Assembly: GCA_004294135.1 (NCBI GenBank)
Contig: RDZY01000007.1
Coordinates: 124,001-188,000 of the forward strand
Source of the DNA: Sphingobacteriia bacterium
GTDB lineage: Bacteria; Bacteroidota; Bacteroidia; Chitinophagales; Chitinophagaceae
Reading direction: 5' to 3'
Length of the DNA stretch: 64,000 nt
Below are positions 1-7,433 of the stretch, one piece after another; position 1 is the stretch's first letter; every line of letters begins with the position of its first letter. A program made the translations under genes and the position numbers. A model generated the notes under the pieces. The model ran no database searches, was not told the DNA's origin, and was given only the letters and a program-made list of their open reading frames with translations.

Positions 1-359
1 TGTTCAAATACTTCACTACTGAATACTGAATCAAAATGCTGATCGGGAAAAGGAATGGTAACGCCATCGTAATAAATATCTATCCGTTCATTGGCGTGGT
101 TGTGACCTTCACCATCATAATCCAGACCTATATATTCACTCACATTATTAAAAAGCGATTGATAAGGTTTTTCGCCACACCCAAAATCCATTAAACGGCC
201 TTTTAATTGTGGTGCGTAAAAACTAATTTTACGAAACAGCCCCTTTCGAATAAAATAAAGTGGGTGTGAAAATGTGGGATTGAAATTTGCAGGAACCATA
301 TTCATCAATAAAAATAAGTGAAAAAACCAAACTACCCTTAAAGAATCTGCGGGATTCAT
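1..359 (-). CDS. class I SAM-dependent methyltransferase, partial (3' end beyond window)
   Basis: The frame opens with ATG at 359 and runs off the left edge after 119 codons without a stop, so only the N-terminal part is visible. It has the SAM-binding motif I as LMDFGCGEKPYQSLF (about residues 56-70) and, near the edge, FDSVFSSEVFEH, the typical post-II motif of the Methyltransf_11 group. The N-terminus is hydrophobic (WFFHLFLLMNMV) but is not a clear signal peptide. It sits beside other methyltransferase and glycosyltransferase genes, which suggests modification of a surface glycan or lipid; the substrate cannot be read from sequence. Family assignment is firm, role inferred. Confidence 0.8.
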   Translation of the reverse strand, partial: MNPADSLRVVWFFHLFLLMNMVPANFNPTFSHPLYFIRKGLFRKISFYAPQLKGRLMDFGCGEKPYQSLFNNVSEYIGLDYDGEGHNHANERIDIYYDGVTIPFPDQHFDSVFSSEVFE

Positions 360-512
360 TTTGGAACTTGAATAATTTTTAGGTGTTATATATAGGGATA
401 AAATAATTTCTAAACTGGGTATTGGGTAATATTTTGAGCGCTAGATTATCCATATCACTTCAGGGCAGGCCATAAAATCGCTTAAAAACCCTATTTTTTT
501 TTAAACATACTA

Positions 513-520
513 TACCTTTG
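513..520 (+). promoter_or_regulatory. Bacteroidota -7 promoter box upstream of the methyltransferase at 603
   Basis: TACCTTTG matches the TAnnTTTG consensus of the Bacteroidota primary sigma factor exactly. The expected -33 position is a T-rich run without a clean TTG, so only the -7 half is well supported. A start near 527 would give a leader of about 75 nt. Confidence 0.5.
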
Positions 521-602
521 TACTTGTATATTTAGCCAGGTATAAAATATGGATGAATAACTCAAACAGCTCCTTAATCATAAATATTAAAAAATACCGC
601 AG

Positions 603-1196
603 ATGTTGCTAAATAGAATCATACTCGAGAGAAAAATCAAGGGGACACTCAGCAAATACTTCCGTATAAAATTTACTACAAAATCAGAAACTGCTAAAGT
701 AAGATCGCGTGTATTAAGTTATTGTATTGGCAAGGGTTGTGATATCGGTTTTGGCGGCGATAAGATTTCAAAGGTTAATTGTGTTGGAATTGATCTTCCG
801 CAACCATACACAACAACTGGAAAAGACGGTGTAGACATCGGTTGCGATGTAATTCGCGAAGAAATACCAGTGGCAGATAATACTTTTGATTACGTATATA
901 CGAGTCACCTTATTGAAGACTTTACCGACACCAAAGATGCCCTCAGAAAGTTTATTCGAATTTTAAAAGAGAATGGCACCCTTATATTGGTTTTTCCGGA
1001 TCAAATAAAATATGAGTTTATTTGTAAAAATGCAGGAATAATCTTGAATCCATACCATGTACATCCGAATATGGGGAGAGATTATATGATTGATAAATTA
1101 AACGAATTAACAAATATAAACTACCAAATTCTTTACCAGAGTAATTGTGAAATTGATTACAATGTGATCCTTGTTTTAAAAATAACAAAAAAATAA
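603..1196 (+). CDS. small class I SAM-dependent methyltransferase
   Basis: This 197-residue protein is a compact Rossmann-fold methyltransferase. Motif I is present in a variant form (GCDIGFGGDK, about residues 44-53, in place of the usual D-G-C-G-x-G), the acidic end of strand beta-2 is GIDLP, and the post-motif region FDYVYTSHLIEDF is followed by ILKENGTLILVFPD. It is shorter than most relatives and lacks a C-terminal cap. A -7 box lies at 513-520. The next gene, a family 9 glycosyltransferase, begins 12 nt after the stop, so the two are probably co-transcribed and may act on the same glycan. Substrate unknown. Confidence 0.75.
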   Translation: MLLNRIILERKIKGTLSKYFRIKFTTKSETAKVRSRVLSYCIGKGCDIGFGGDKISKVNCVGIDLPQPYTTTGKDGVDIGCDVIREEIPVADNTFDYVYTSHLIEDFTDTKDALRKFIRILKENGTLILVFPDQIKYEFICKNAGIILNPYHVHPNMGRDYMIDKLNELTNINYQILYQSNCEIDYNVILVLKITKK

Positions 1197-1208
1197 AGTG
1201 CCCAAAAA

Positions 1209-2369
1209 TTGATGATAAATTATTTAACCAATACCAGTAATCAACTCAAAGGAATACTTTACGATTTGATTTTGGCATTTGCGAGTATCGGTAATAAACA
1301 GAGTGCCACTAAAAAATTGCTGATTGTAAGAGTGGATGAAATAGGCGACTATATTTTATGGAGAAATTTTTTTGCAGAAATTGTTTCTTATTATCAACAA
1401 AGGCATTATGAGGTTCATTTTATAGGAAACAAAAGCTGGAAAACCCTTTTTGAATTATTCGATAAAAAAAATATTACCCAAGATTATTGGCTGGATAAAA
1501 CCAAGTTTAAAAAAAATCTTAGATATCGGTATAACTTATTAAGAGCAATCAATCAGAATGGCTATGAAACTGTTGTGAATCCAACTTTTTCTCGCGACAA
1601 AAGAAATGATGACGCCATTGTAAAAGCTGCTAAAGCATTGTTTACAATTGGGATGAAGTCCAATACGGAGAGTGTAAGATCTTATGAGATGGGGTACGAT
1701 AAAAAATTGTATACCACCCTTTACAACCTAACTGAAAAGCCTGTATTTGAATTCTATCGAAACAAATTATTTACTGAATTTATTGTACAACAAGCATCAA
1801 ACAAAATAAATACTGCTTTAAAAAAAGAATTGCTTCCCCCCAACCCAATAAGTTTAACAGGAAAATATTTTATTGTATTTCCTGGCTCAAGAAGCCCACA
1901 GAGAATTTGGCCAGTCGCGTATTTTATAGAAGTATGTAAGTTTTTATACGAAAAATACGGGTTAACAGCTGTACTTTGCGGATCTGTCGCCGATATTAGT
2001 TATACCAATGCGTTTGCCCAAAATTACCCCTATGATTTGGTGAATATGGCAGAAAAAACAACCCTTCCAGAAATGTTAAGTCTACTTTCAAAAGCTGAAT
2101 GTTTGATATCAGTGGATACTGGTTCTGTTCATTTAGCGGCTTCGGTAGCCTGCCCTGTTTTTGGCATTTTTAATGGGTCTCAGTATAAAAGATTTGCGCC
2201 TTATCCAAAAGAGGTGAGCAAGTGTTTTTTCACAGCGTACCCGACTAAAATAGCTGATGAATTAAAGGATGAAGAGTTGATAAAAAGTAAATATGAATTC
2301 CTGGTAAGTATACCTTATAGCAGTATTGAACCAGCTAAAGTCATTCAATTAATTAGCGACAATTTATGA
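1209..2369 (+). CDS. glycosyltransferase family 9 (ADP-heptose:LPS heptosyltransferase-like)
   Basis: The 386-residue protein has the two-domain layout of the heptosyltransferase family: an N-terminal segment LLIVRVDEIGDYILWRNFF (near residues 37-55) and a C-terminal nucleotide-sugar domain with FIVFPGSRSPQRIWP and the diagnostic SVDTGSVHLAAS followed by CPVFGIFNG. Family members move a heptose or related sugar from an ADP- or nucleotide-sugar to the lipopolysaccharide core on the inner face of the cytoplasmic membrane. Donor and acceptor here are not determined. It follows the small methyltransferase at 603 by 12 nt, and a second methyltransferase lies downstream, consistent with a lipopolysaccharide or surface-glycan locus. 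Confidence 0.82.
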   Translation: MMINYLTNTSNQLKGILYDLILAFASIGNKQSATKKLLIVRVDEIGDYILWRNFFAEIVSYYQQRHYEVHFIGNKSWKTLFELFDKKNITQDYWLDKTKFKKNLRYRYNLLRAINQNGYETVVNPTFSRDKRNDDAIVKAAKALFTIGMKSNTESVRSYEMGYDKKLYTTLYNLTEKPVFEFYRNKLFTEFIVQQASNKINTALKKELLPPNPISLTGKYFIVFPGSRSPQRIWPVAYFIEVCKFLYEKYGLTAVLCGSVADISYTNAFAQNYPYDLVNMAEKTTLPEMLSLLSKAECLISVDTGSVHLAASVACPVFGIFNGSQYKRFAPYPKEVSKCFFTAYPTKIADELKDEELIKSKYEFLVSIPYSSIEPAKVIQLISDNL

Positions 2370-2546
2370 GCTATTATGAAGTTTTGGTATGTTTTTTTTC
2401 GAACAGTAATCTTTTCTACATTGGAATAAACGGTTAATCATCAGCTAGAATTTAATTAGTCATTTTACCTTGTCATAACAAACTGGTTGAATTAATTATT
2501 TGATTTACCTCACGACTTTTTTCGATAAAGTGAATTAAATTTGCTC

Positions 2547-3446
2547 ATGAATGAATATTTAAGTCCCGTTACCAAGGTTTCTCCAACCATTGAAATAGAC
2601 ACTATCCCTACTTCCTTAATTATTGAAAGATATAATAGTATGAACTTGGATGTTGCGCATTTTTTCAACGGAATTGATTCAATTAAAATAAGAAAATGCA
2701 CTGTAACGAATTATCGATATTATGCCCCATTCAACTGTATGGGTGACGACCAATTTTATCAAGATTTACAAAAAGTTAGTGCTGCTTATTATCCAGTAAA
2801 TAAATGGGAACATAAAAAAGCAATTGAATATATAAATAAAGGAAATTCGGTATTAGAAATTGGGTGTGCAACAGGGTATTTTTTAGCTAGGTGTGAGCAT
2901 AAAGGAGCAACTACTATTGGATTAGAGTTAAACCAAAAAGCTGCAAAAGAAGCTATTTCGAAAGGATTAAATGTAAAAACTATTTTATTAGACGATTTTG
3001 CCGAATCAACTGAAAGTAAATTTGATATTATATGCTCTTTTCAAGTACTTGAGCATATAACTGAAGTGAACGCTTATTTCACTAATGCACTAAAATGTTT
3101 AAAACCAAATGGTAGACTTATTATTGGAGTTCCAAATAATAATCCTTATATCTTTAAACATGATAAATTTCATACACTTAATCTGCCACCACACCATGCA
3201 GGAATCTGGGATAAGGATAGTTTAAAAAAAGCAGCTATTCACTTTAACCTCAATATTGAGTTTATTGGTGTTTCCCCTTTAATTGAATTCAAAGAATGGT
3301 ATAAAACTCAAATTTCTTATTTTCAAAAGAGAAATCCAATTTTAGCATGTTTTATGAAACTGATACCTAGACCAATTTATAAAATTGTATTGAAATGCTT
3401 TTCAAGTAAAATAGAGGGTAAAACACTTTTAGCAGTATTAAAATAA
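2547..3446 (+). CDS. class I SAM-dependent methyltransferase
   Basis: A 299-residue protein with motif I VLEIGCATGYFLAR, an acidic beta-2 end (GLELN), and FDIICSFQVLEHI followed by LKPNGRLIIGVPN, all features of the Methyltransf_11/23 group found in sugar and lipid biosynthesis clusters. The roughly 75 residues before motif I have no recognised domain, and the C-terminal part (after residue 210) contains a basic, aromatic stretch. I chose ATG 2547; a TTG six bases upstream is in frame but less likely. A TAnnTTTG-like TAAATTTG at 2536 is too close to the start to be a convincing promoter. A hairpin at 3494 separates it from the convergent methyltransferase. Confidence 0.75.
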   Translation: MNEYLSPVTKVSPTIEIDTIPTSLIIERYNSMNLDVAHFFNGIDSIKIRKCTVTNYRYYAPFNCMGDDQFYQDLQKVSAAYYPVNKWEHKKAIEYINKGNSVLEIGCATGYFLARCEHKGATTIGLELNQKAAKEAISKGLNVKTILLDDFAESTESKFDIICSFQVLEHITEVNAYFTNALKCLKPNGRLIIGVPNNNPYIFKHDKFHTLNLPPHHAGIWDKDSLKKAAIHFNLNIEFIGVSPLIEFKEWYKTQISYFQKRNPILACFMKLIPRPIYKIVLKCFSSKIEGKTLLAVLK

Positions 3447-3493
3447 TTTTGAATTCGGATACCCGAAACCGATAGCCCTATAATAAAATACTG

Positions 3494-3521
3494 ATGGGTT
3501 ATTTTCTAATAACTCATTTTC
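3494..3521 (+). terminator. hairpin terminator between convergent methyltransferase genes
   Basis: A 10-bp stem (ATGGGTTATT with AATAACTCAT, one G-U pair) around a TTCT loop is followed by TTTT. It lies 47 nt after the plus-strand stop and 25 nt from the stop of the minus-strand neighbour. Confidence 0.55.
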
Positions 3522-3546
3522 GATCCAATGTATACAAAGCGTTTTA

Positions 3547-4308
3547 TCAATCCTTTTTAGCGACAATAAATAAGGAAGTTGATTTAAACGGAACGATGGT
3601 TGTATCCGAATTAAAAAAGTATTTAATCAGAAAATTTTTGAGCCTACCCTCTGGCAAAACGTCCATAGGAGCTGTTATATATTCACTAGAAATAACTGTG
3701 AATCCGTGTTTTTTAAGTAGTATGATGATTCGCTCTTTAGTATAGATCCGGGCATTTGCATACTTTTCATGTATTTGCCTAGGAAGCCAAGAAAAGAAAG
3801 GCATCCTATTCCATTTTAACAGAGGTAATTTTGCACCATGGGTTTCAAATATCCACCATTTGTTGGGGACAGAAATAGCCATCAACCCATCTTTTTTTAG
3901 CGCATTATAATAAAATTTAACCCCATTTTCGTTCTCCAAATGCTCTATCACTTCGAAACTAATAATTCTATCGAATTGATTTGGGGGTTCATTTTTTTCA
4001 ATATCAATAATTTTACACTCGCAATTGTTTAAATCATATTCTTTTTTAAAATGATTAAACTCAGGCAAATGCTCTTCCGTAATTTCCAAACCCAAACAAT
4101 ATTTCATCTTAGCCGATAGCCCAAATAAGGAAGCCCCATTACCACAGCCTATGTCTAGTAGTGTAAAATCAGATCCCGTAAAATTGGGTATTTGATTTAC
4201 AAGTCTTAATCTCCTTTCAATTATTTTATCATTGAATTCAGCTGGCTTTCCTAGGTATTGTCCATTTTCTTTAAAAAGTACATCAGGGATTCTTTCTTTA
4301 TATTTCAT
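3547..4308 (-). CDS. class I SAM-dependent methyltransferase
   Basis: This 253-residue protein shows motif I LLDIGCGNGASLFGL (about residues 49-63), a beta-2 segment LGLEIT, and FDRIISFEVIEHL with a downstream DGLMAISVPNKWW. The C-terminal half has YTKERIIILLKKHGF, a pattern shared with ubiquinone/rebeccamycin-type methyltransferases and with glycan methyltransferases. It is co-oriented with the family 2 glycosyltransferase and mqnA upstream, but a 112-nt gap with a TATATTTTG-like element (one base off the -7 consensus) suggests its own promoter. Its target is probably a sugar or lipid of the cell envelope, inferred only from its neighbours. Confidence 0.77.
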   Translation of the reverse strand: MKYKERIPDVLFKENGQYLGKPAEFNDKIIERRLRLVNQIPNFTGSDFTLLDIGCGNGASLFGLSAKMKYCLGLEITEEHLPEFNHFKKEYDLNNCECKIIDIEKNEPPNQFDRIISFEVIEHLENENGVKFYYNALKKDGLMAISVPNKWWIFETHGAKLPLLKWNRMPFFSWLPRQIHEKYANARIYTKERIIILLKKHGFTVISSEYITAPMDVLPEGRLKNFLIKYFFNSDTTIVPFKSTSLFIVAKKD

Positions 4309-4420
4309 AGTAGTGAAGAACTTTGTTATTAACCTTTAAAATCATAGCCTGCAAAATATAATAAAATATGCAATCTTAAGAAATGAGTCGCGTTTCAAAA
4401 ATGTAGACTTGTCTCTAGTG

Positions 4421-5203
4421 TTATATATTCTGCCAGCCCAGCCTCTTTTTCTGTCTAAACATCCATTTACCCAAACTGGTATTGAGTAATATATAAAGCA
4501 TTAATAACCGAAATTGCCAAATTCTGCACTTTAATGAATAGCCATTGTACTTTTCATAAATAGTAATATTCTCTTTAAGTGAGTTTGGATAGTCCCTTGT
4601 GCTGATACCAGTATTATCAAATATGGTGATGGTTTGATTGATATATCCATAAGGTTCATGCGCAATCCTACACATAAGGTCGTAATCCATTGCAATTTTA
4701 ATATTCAGATCAAAAAAACCAACCCGATCATATACTGCTCGCTTAACAAACCAAGTAGGATGAGCTACGCTGCGCATTCCTTTGTAAAGTTTAGATGCAT
4801 TAAATGCCTTACCTACTACTACTATTTCGCCTCCTCTAACAATTTGAATATTCCCACTGGTCCACATAGTGTCCGGATATTTTTCAAAATATTGCTGTAC
4901 AGAAAGTATTGAATTTGCACAGGCATAGCAATCCCCGGCGTGCAATAAATGGGTGATTTCGTATTCTGCCTTATTAATCCCTTTATTAAAAGCATCGGCA
5001 ATTCCAGCATCGGGCTCATTTAACCACTTTCTATACGCAGGTTGTGGAACCGTAATTAACCAATCCGCTATAGCTGGAGCAGTGGAACCATTTATAATCC
5101 AATGTTCATCTGGTAGAACAGATTGCATATCAACCGAATCACAAGTTCTTTGAAGATCTGAAAGGTTGTTAAAGCAAATGGTAATTACACTGATGCGGTT
5201 CAT
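4421..5203 (-). CDS. glycosyltransferase family 2
   Basis: The 260-residue protein has the GT-A opening ISVITICFNNLSDLQRT, then NEPDAGIADAFNKGI, the pattern seen in WcaA-type transferases, and THLLHAGDCY at the position of the usual metal-binding DxD/DDD. The middle part has AMDYDLMCRIA, matching the acceptor-side D-Y-D-L-x-x-R motif. The C-terminus (about residues 225-245) is hydrophobic and could bind the membrane. Its ATG lies one nucleotide after the mqnA stop, so the two are co-transcribed although functionally unrelated. Probably transfers a sugar during lipopolysaccharide or exopolysaccharide synthesis; donor unknown. Confidence 0.8.
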   Translation of the reverse strand: MNRISVITICFNNLSDLQRTCDSVDMQSVLPDEHWIINGSTAPAIADWLITVPQPAYRKWLNEPDAGIADAFNKGINKAEYEITHLLHAGDCYACANSILSVQQYFEKYPDTMWTSGNIQIVRGGEIVVVGKAFNASKLYKGMRSVAHPTWFVKRAVYDRVGFFDLNIKIAMDYDLMCRIAHEPYGYINQTITIFDNTGISTRDYPNSLKENITIYEKYNGYSLKCRIWQFRLLMLYILLNTSLGKWMFRQKKRLGWQNI

Positions 5204-5204
5204 A

Positions 5205-6011
5205 CTATAGCGGGTTGAATTGATTTATTTTCTTTAGAAATAATGCCAATCCTGCCCGCATATTATCGGTAAGCTGGTATTGAATATTATGGGTATAATA
5301 AGTTTTCAAATCGTAGTATTCACAATATGCAGTTGCCAATACTTCATCTAAATGCATAATTCCATACTTATTAGCTTGGTTAAATGCATGAATAAAGTCG
5401 GCATCAATTGGTTTGTTGGCCACCCATGCTGCAAAAACAAATGGTAGGCCTGTATGATCTTTCCAAGCAGTTGCAAGATCGTATATATAAGGAGAAATAT
5501 GCCGCTGCTGTAAAGCCCTGTCGCCTATTACCACCCCTGCGGTACTGCCTTTTATCTGGTGGATATAATCGAATGAGGCTTGCTCAAATTCAATATCTAA
5601 CTGCCAATATTCCTTCAACAAAATACGGGCAAGTTGAACCGAAGTCCTGCTTTGATAATCCAGAAATACCTTTCGCACTTCAGTCAATGGAACTTCACTA
5701 AATAAAGCGACAGATGCTACATCTCCTTCAGAACCAATACAATAGTCAGTAATAATATACGGCTCTTTTAATTGAGGTATTATTGCAACAGGAATCAATC
5801 CAATATCAATCTCATTCTTTAACAAACGAGCGGCAATACTGGCAGGATAGTCTTCTATTAACTCAATCCCATTCATTAACCCCGATTTTTTTATCCCAAA
5901 AATGAGTGGAAGGGTGTTTAAATAACTTACAGCCCCAACTCGTATTCTCTTGTTCAATTCAGCTACTTTTGCACAAAGAAACCAATTATTAATTATAATT
6001 ATTAATTCCAT
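5205..6011 (-). CDS. mqnA: menaquinone biosynthesis protein MqnA (chorismate dehydratase)
   Basis: MqnA turns chorismate into 3-enolpyruvylbenzoate, the first step of the futalosine route to menaquinone. The hallmark IRVGAVSYLNTLPLIFGI is followed by a periplasmic-binding-protein-like fold (IDIGLIPVAIIPQL, then IGSEGDVASVALFS and VFLDYQSRTSVQLARILL). The start is uncertain: the family normally begins just before the RVGAVSYLN segment, and a TTG at 5957 would do that; I list the ATG at 6011 because it is the longest start that does not overlap purB. The purB promoter box lies inside this 5' extension, which argues for the shorter form. A partner enzyme, mqnE, is at 22628. About 250-268 residues. 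Confidence 0.88.
   Translation of the reverse strand: MELIIIINNWFLCAKVAELNKRIRVGAVSYLNTLPLIFGIKKSGLMNGIELIEDYPASIAARLLKNEIDIGLIPVAIIPQLKEPYIITDYCIGSEGDVASVALFSEVPLTEVRKVFLDYQSRTSVQLARILLKEYWQLDIEFEQASFDYIHQIKGSTAGVVIGDRALQQRHISPYIYDLATAWKDHTGLPFVFAAWVANKPIDADFIHAFNQANKYGIMHLDEVLATAYCEYYDLKTYYTHNIQYQLTDNMRAGLALFLKKINQFNPL
5964..5971 (+). promoter_or_regulatory. -7 promoter box for purB
   Basis: TACTTTTG, followed by CA, matches TAnnTTTG exactly. Transcription would begin near 5978 and leave a 35-nt leader before the purB ATG at 6013. No good TTG is visible at -33. The box excludes a purB start further upstream at 5950. Confidence 0.5.
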
Positions 6012-6012
6012 C

Positions 6013-7359
6013 ATGGAACTGAACCAATTAACCGCCATCTCTCCTATTGACGGACGCTACCGAAAGAAAGTACAACACCTAGACGAATATTTTTCTGAGT
6101 ATGCCCTTATTAAATACCGGGTTTTGGTGGAGATTGAATATTTCTTCTTTTTGGCCAATAACCGGTTTTTCAAGCTGCCAGCCAAAGCAAAAGCAATGCT
6201 TAAAAATGTGGCCGATAATTTTAGCATCGATGATGCTAGGCAAATAAAACAACTCGAAGCCATTACCAACCATGATGTGAAAGCAGTTGAATATTTTTTA
6301 AAAGAACAGGCAGATAAAGCTGGAATTGGCAATCTGAAAGAATGGATTCACTTTGGTCTTACTTCACAAGACATCAACAATACAGCTATTCCCCTCAGTT
6401 GGAAACACGCTATTGAACACGAATACCTACCTGCTTTAATTAACCTTCAAAACGGTATTTATCAATTGGCTGCGCAATGGAAGGATATTCCAATGCTGGC
6501 TCGCACACACGGTCAAGCAGCTTCTCCTACCCGCCTGGGAAAGGAATTGATGGTTTTTGTGGAACGCATCAACAATCAAATAGAAAGCTTCAGCAGTATT
6601 CCTTATGCGGCTAAATTTGGAGGTGCTACTGGTAACTTCAATGCCCACCATATTGCTTTTCCAAAACGCAATTGGATTGCGCTTGGTAACAGTTTTGTTG
6701 CCGACACCCTTGGTTTACAACGAATGCAGTTTACCACCCAAATAGAGCATTATGATAGCCTTGCAGCTCATTTTGATGCCATTAAAAGAATCAATAATAT
6801 ACTGATGGATCTTTGCAGAGATATTTGGACTTATATCAGCATGGATTATTTTAAACAACAAACTAAAAAAGGCGAAGTAGGCTCTTCTGCCATGCCCCAT
6901 AAAGTAAATCCCATTGACTTTGAAAATGCAGAAGGCAACCTCGGTATTGCCAATGCCCTTCTGGAACACCTAAGTGCCAAACTACCCATTAGTCGCTTAC
7001 AACGGGATCTTACCGACTCAACCGTTCTTAGAAATATAGGCTCCCCAATGGCGCATATTGCCATCTCCATAGCCTCGCTTGAGAATGGACTTTCCAAACT
7101 AATATTGAATGAAGCAGCCATTAAAGTAGATTTAGAACAGAATTGGGCCGTGGTTGCAGAAGCCATACAAACCATTCTAAGAAGGGAAAGCTACCCCAAT
7201 CCTTATGAAGCATTAAAAGAGCTTACTAGGGGCAAACAGAAGATTGATAAAGTTGCTATGCATCAGTTTATTAATGGACTCAAAATCAGTCCCGCCCTTA
7301 AAAAAGAACTTAAAGCCATCAGTCCCTCTAATTATACTGGTATTAATCCAATGTATTAA
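6013..7359 (+). CDS. purB: adenylosuccinate lyase
   Basis: PurB performs two beta-eliminations in purine synthesis, releasing fumarate from SAICAR and from adenylosuccinate. The fumarase/aspartase superfamily signature SSAMPHKVNPIDFENAEGN is present, as are TSQDINNTA and ARTHGQAASPTRLGKE, which carry the conserved catalytic-region His and Ser/Thr residues. At 448 residues it matches the E. coli-type long PurB (about 456). I chose ATG 6013 (MELNQLTAISPIDGRY) because that is the conserved N-terminus and a -7 box lies at 5964. TamB-like 7434 follows 74 nt downstream on the same strand. Confidence 0.95.
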   Translation: MELNQLTAISPIDGRYRKKVQHLDEYFSEYALIKYRVLVEIEYFFFLANNRFFKLPAKAKAMLKNVADNFSIDDARQIKQLEAITNHDVKAVEYFLKEQADKAGIGNLKEWIHFGLTSQDINNTAIPLSWKHAIEHEYLPALINLQNGIYQLAAQWKDIPMLARTHGQAASPTRLGKELMVFVERINNQIESFSSIPYAAKFGGATGNFNAHHIAFPKRNWIALGNSFVADTLGLQRMQFTTQIEHYDSLAAHFDAIKRINNILMDLCRDIWTYISMDYFKQQTKKGEVGSSAMPHKVNPIDFENAEGNLGIANALLEHLSAKLPISRLQRDLTDSTVLRNIGSPMAHIAISIASLENGLSKLILNEAAIKVDLEQNWAVVAEAIQTILRRESYPNPYEALKELTRGKQKIDKVAMHQFINGLKISPALKKELKAISPSNYTGINPMY

Positions 7360-7433
7360 TGCTTTAATTAACCAAAACAAGGTTTGGTATTGTATTTGCC
7401 TTACCAGCACGAATTGTTATTTTTAACCTTAAA

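Noticed and set aside
2536..2543. TAAATTTG as a promoter for the methyltransferase at 2547
   Set aside because: Although it fits TAnnTTTG, transcription would begin inside the coding sequence after the ATG, and no TTG lies 19-22 nt upstream.
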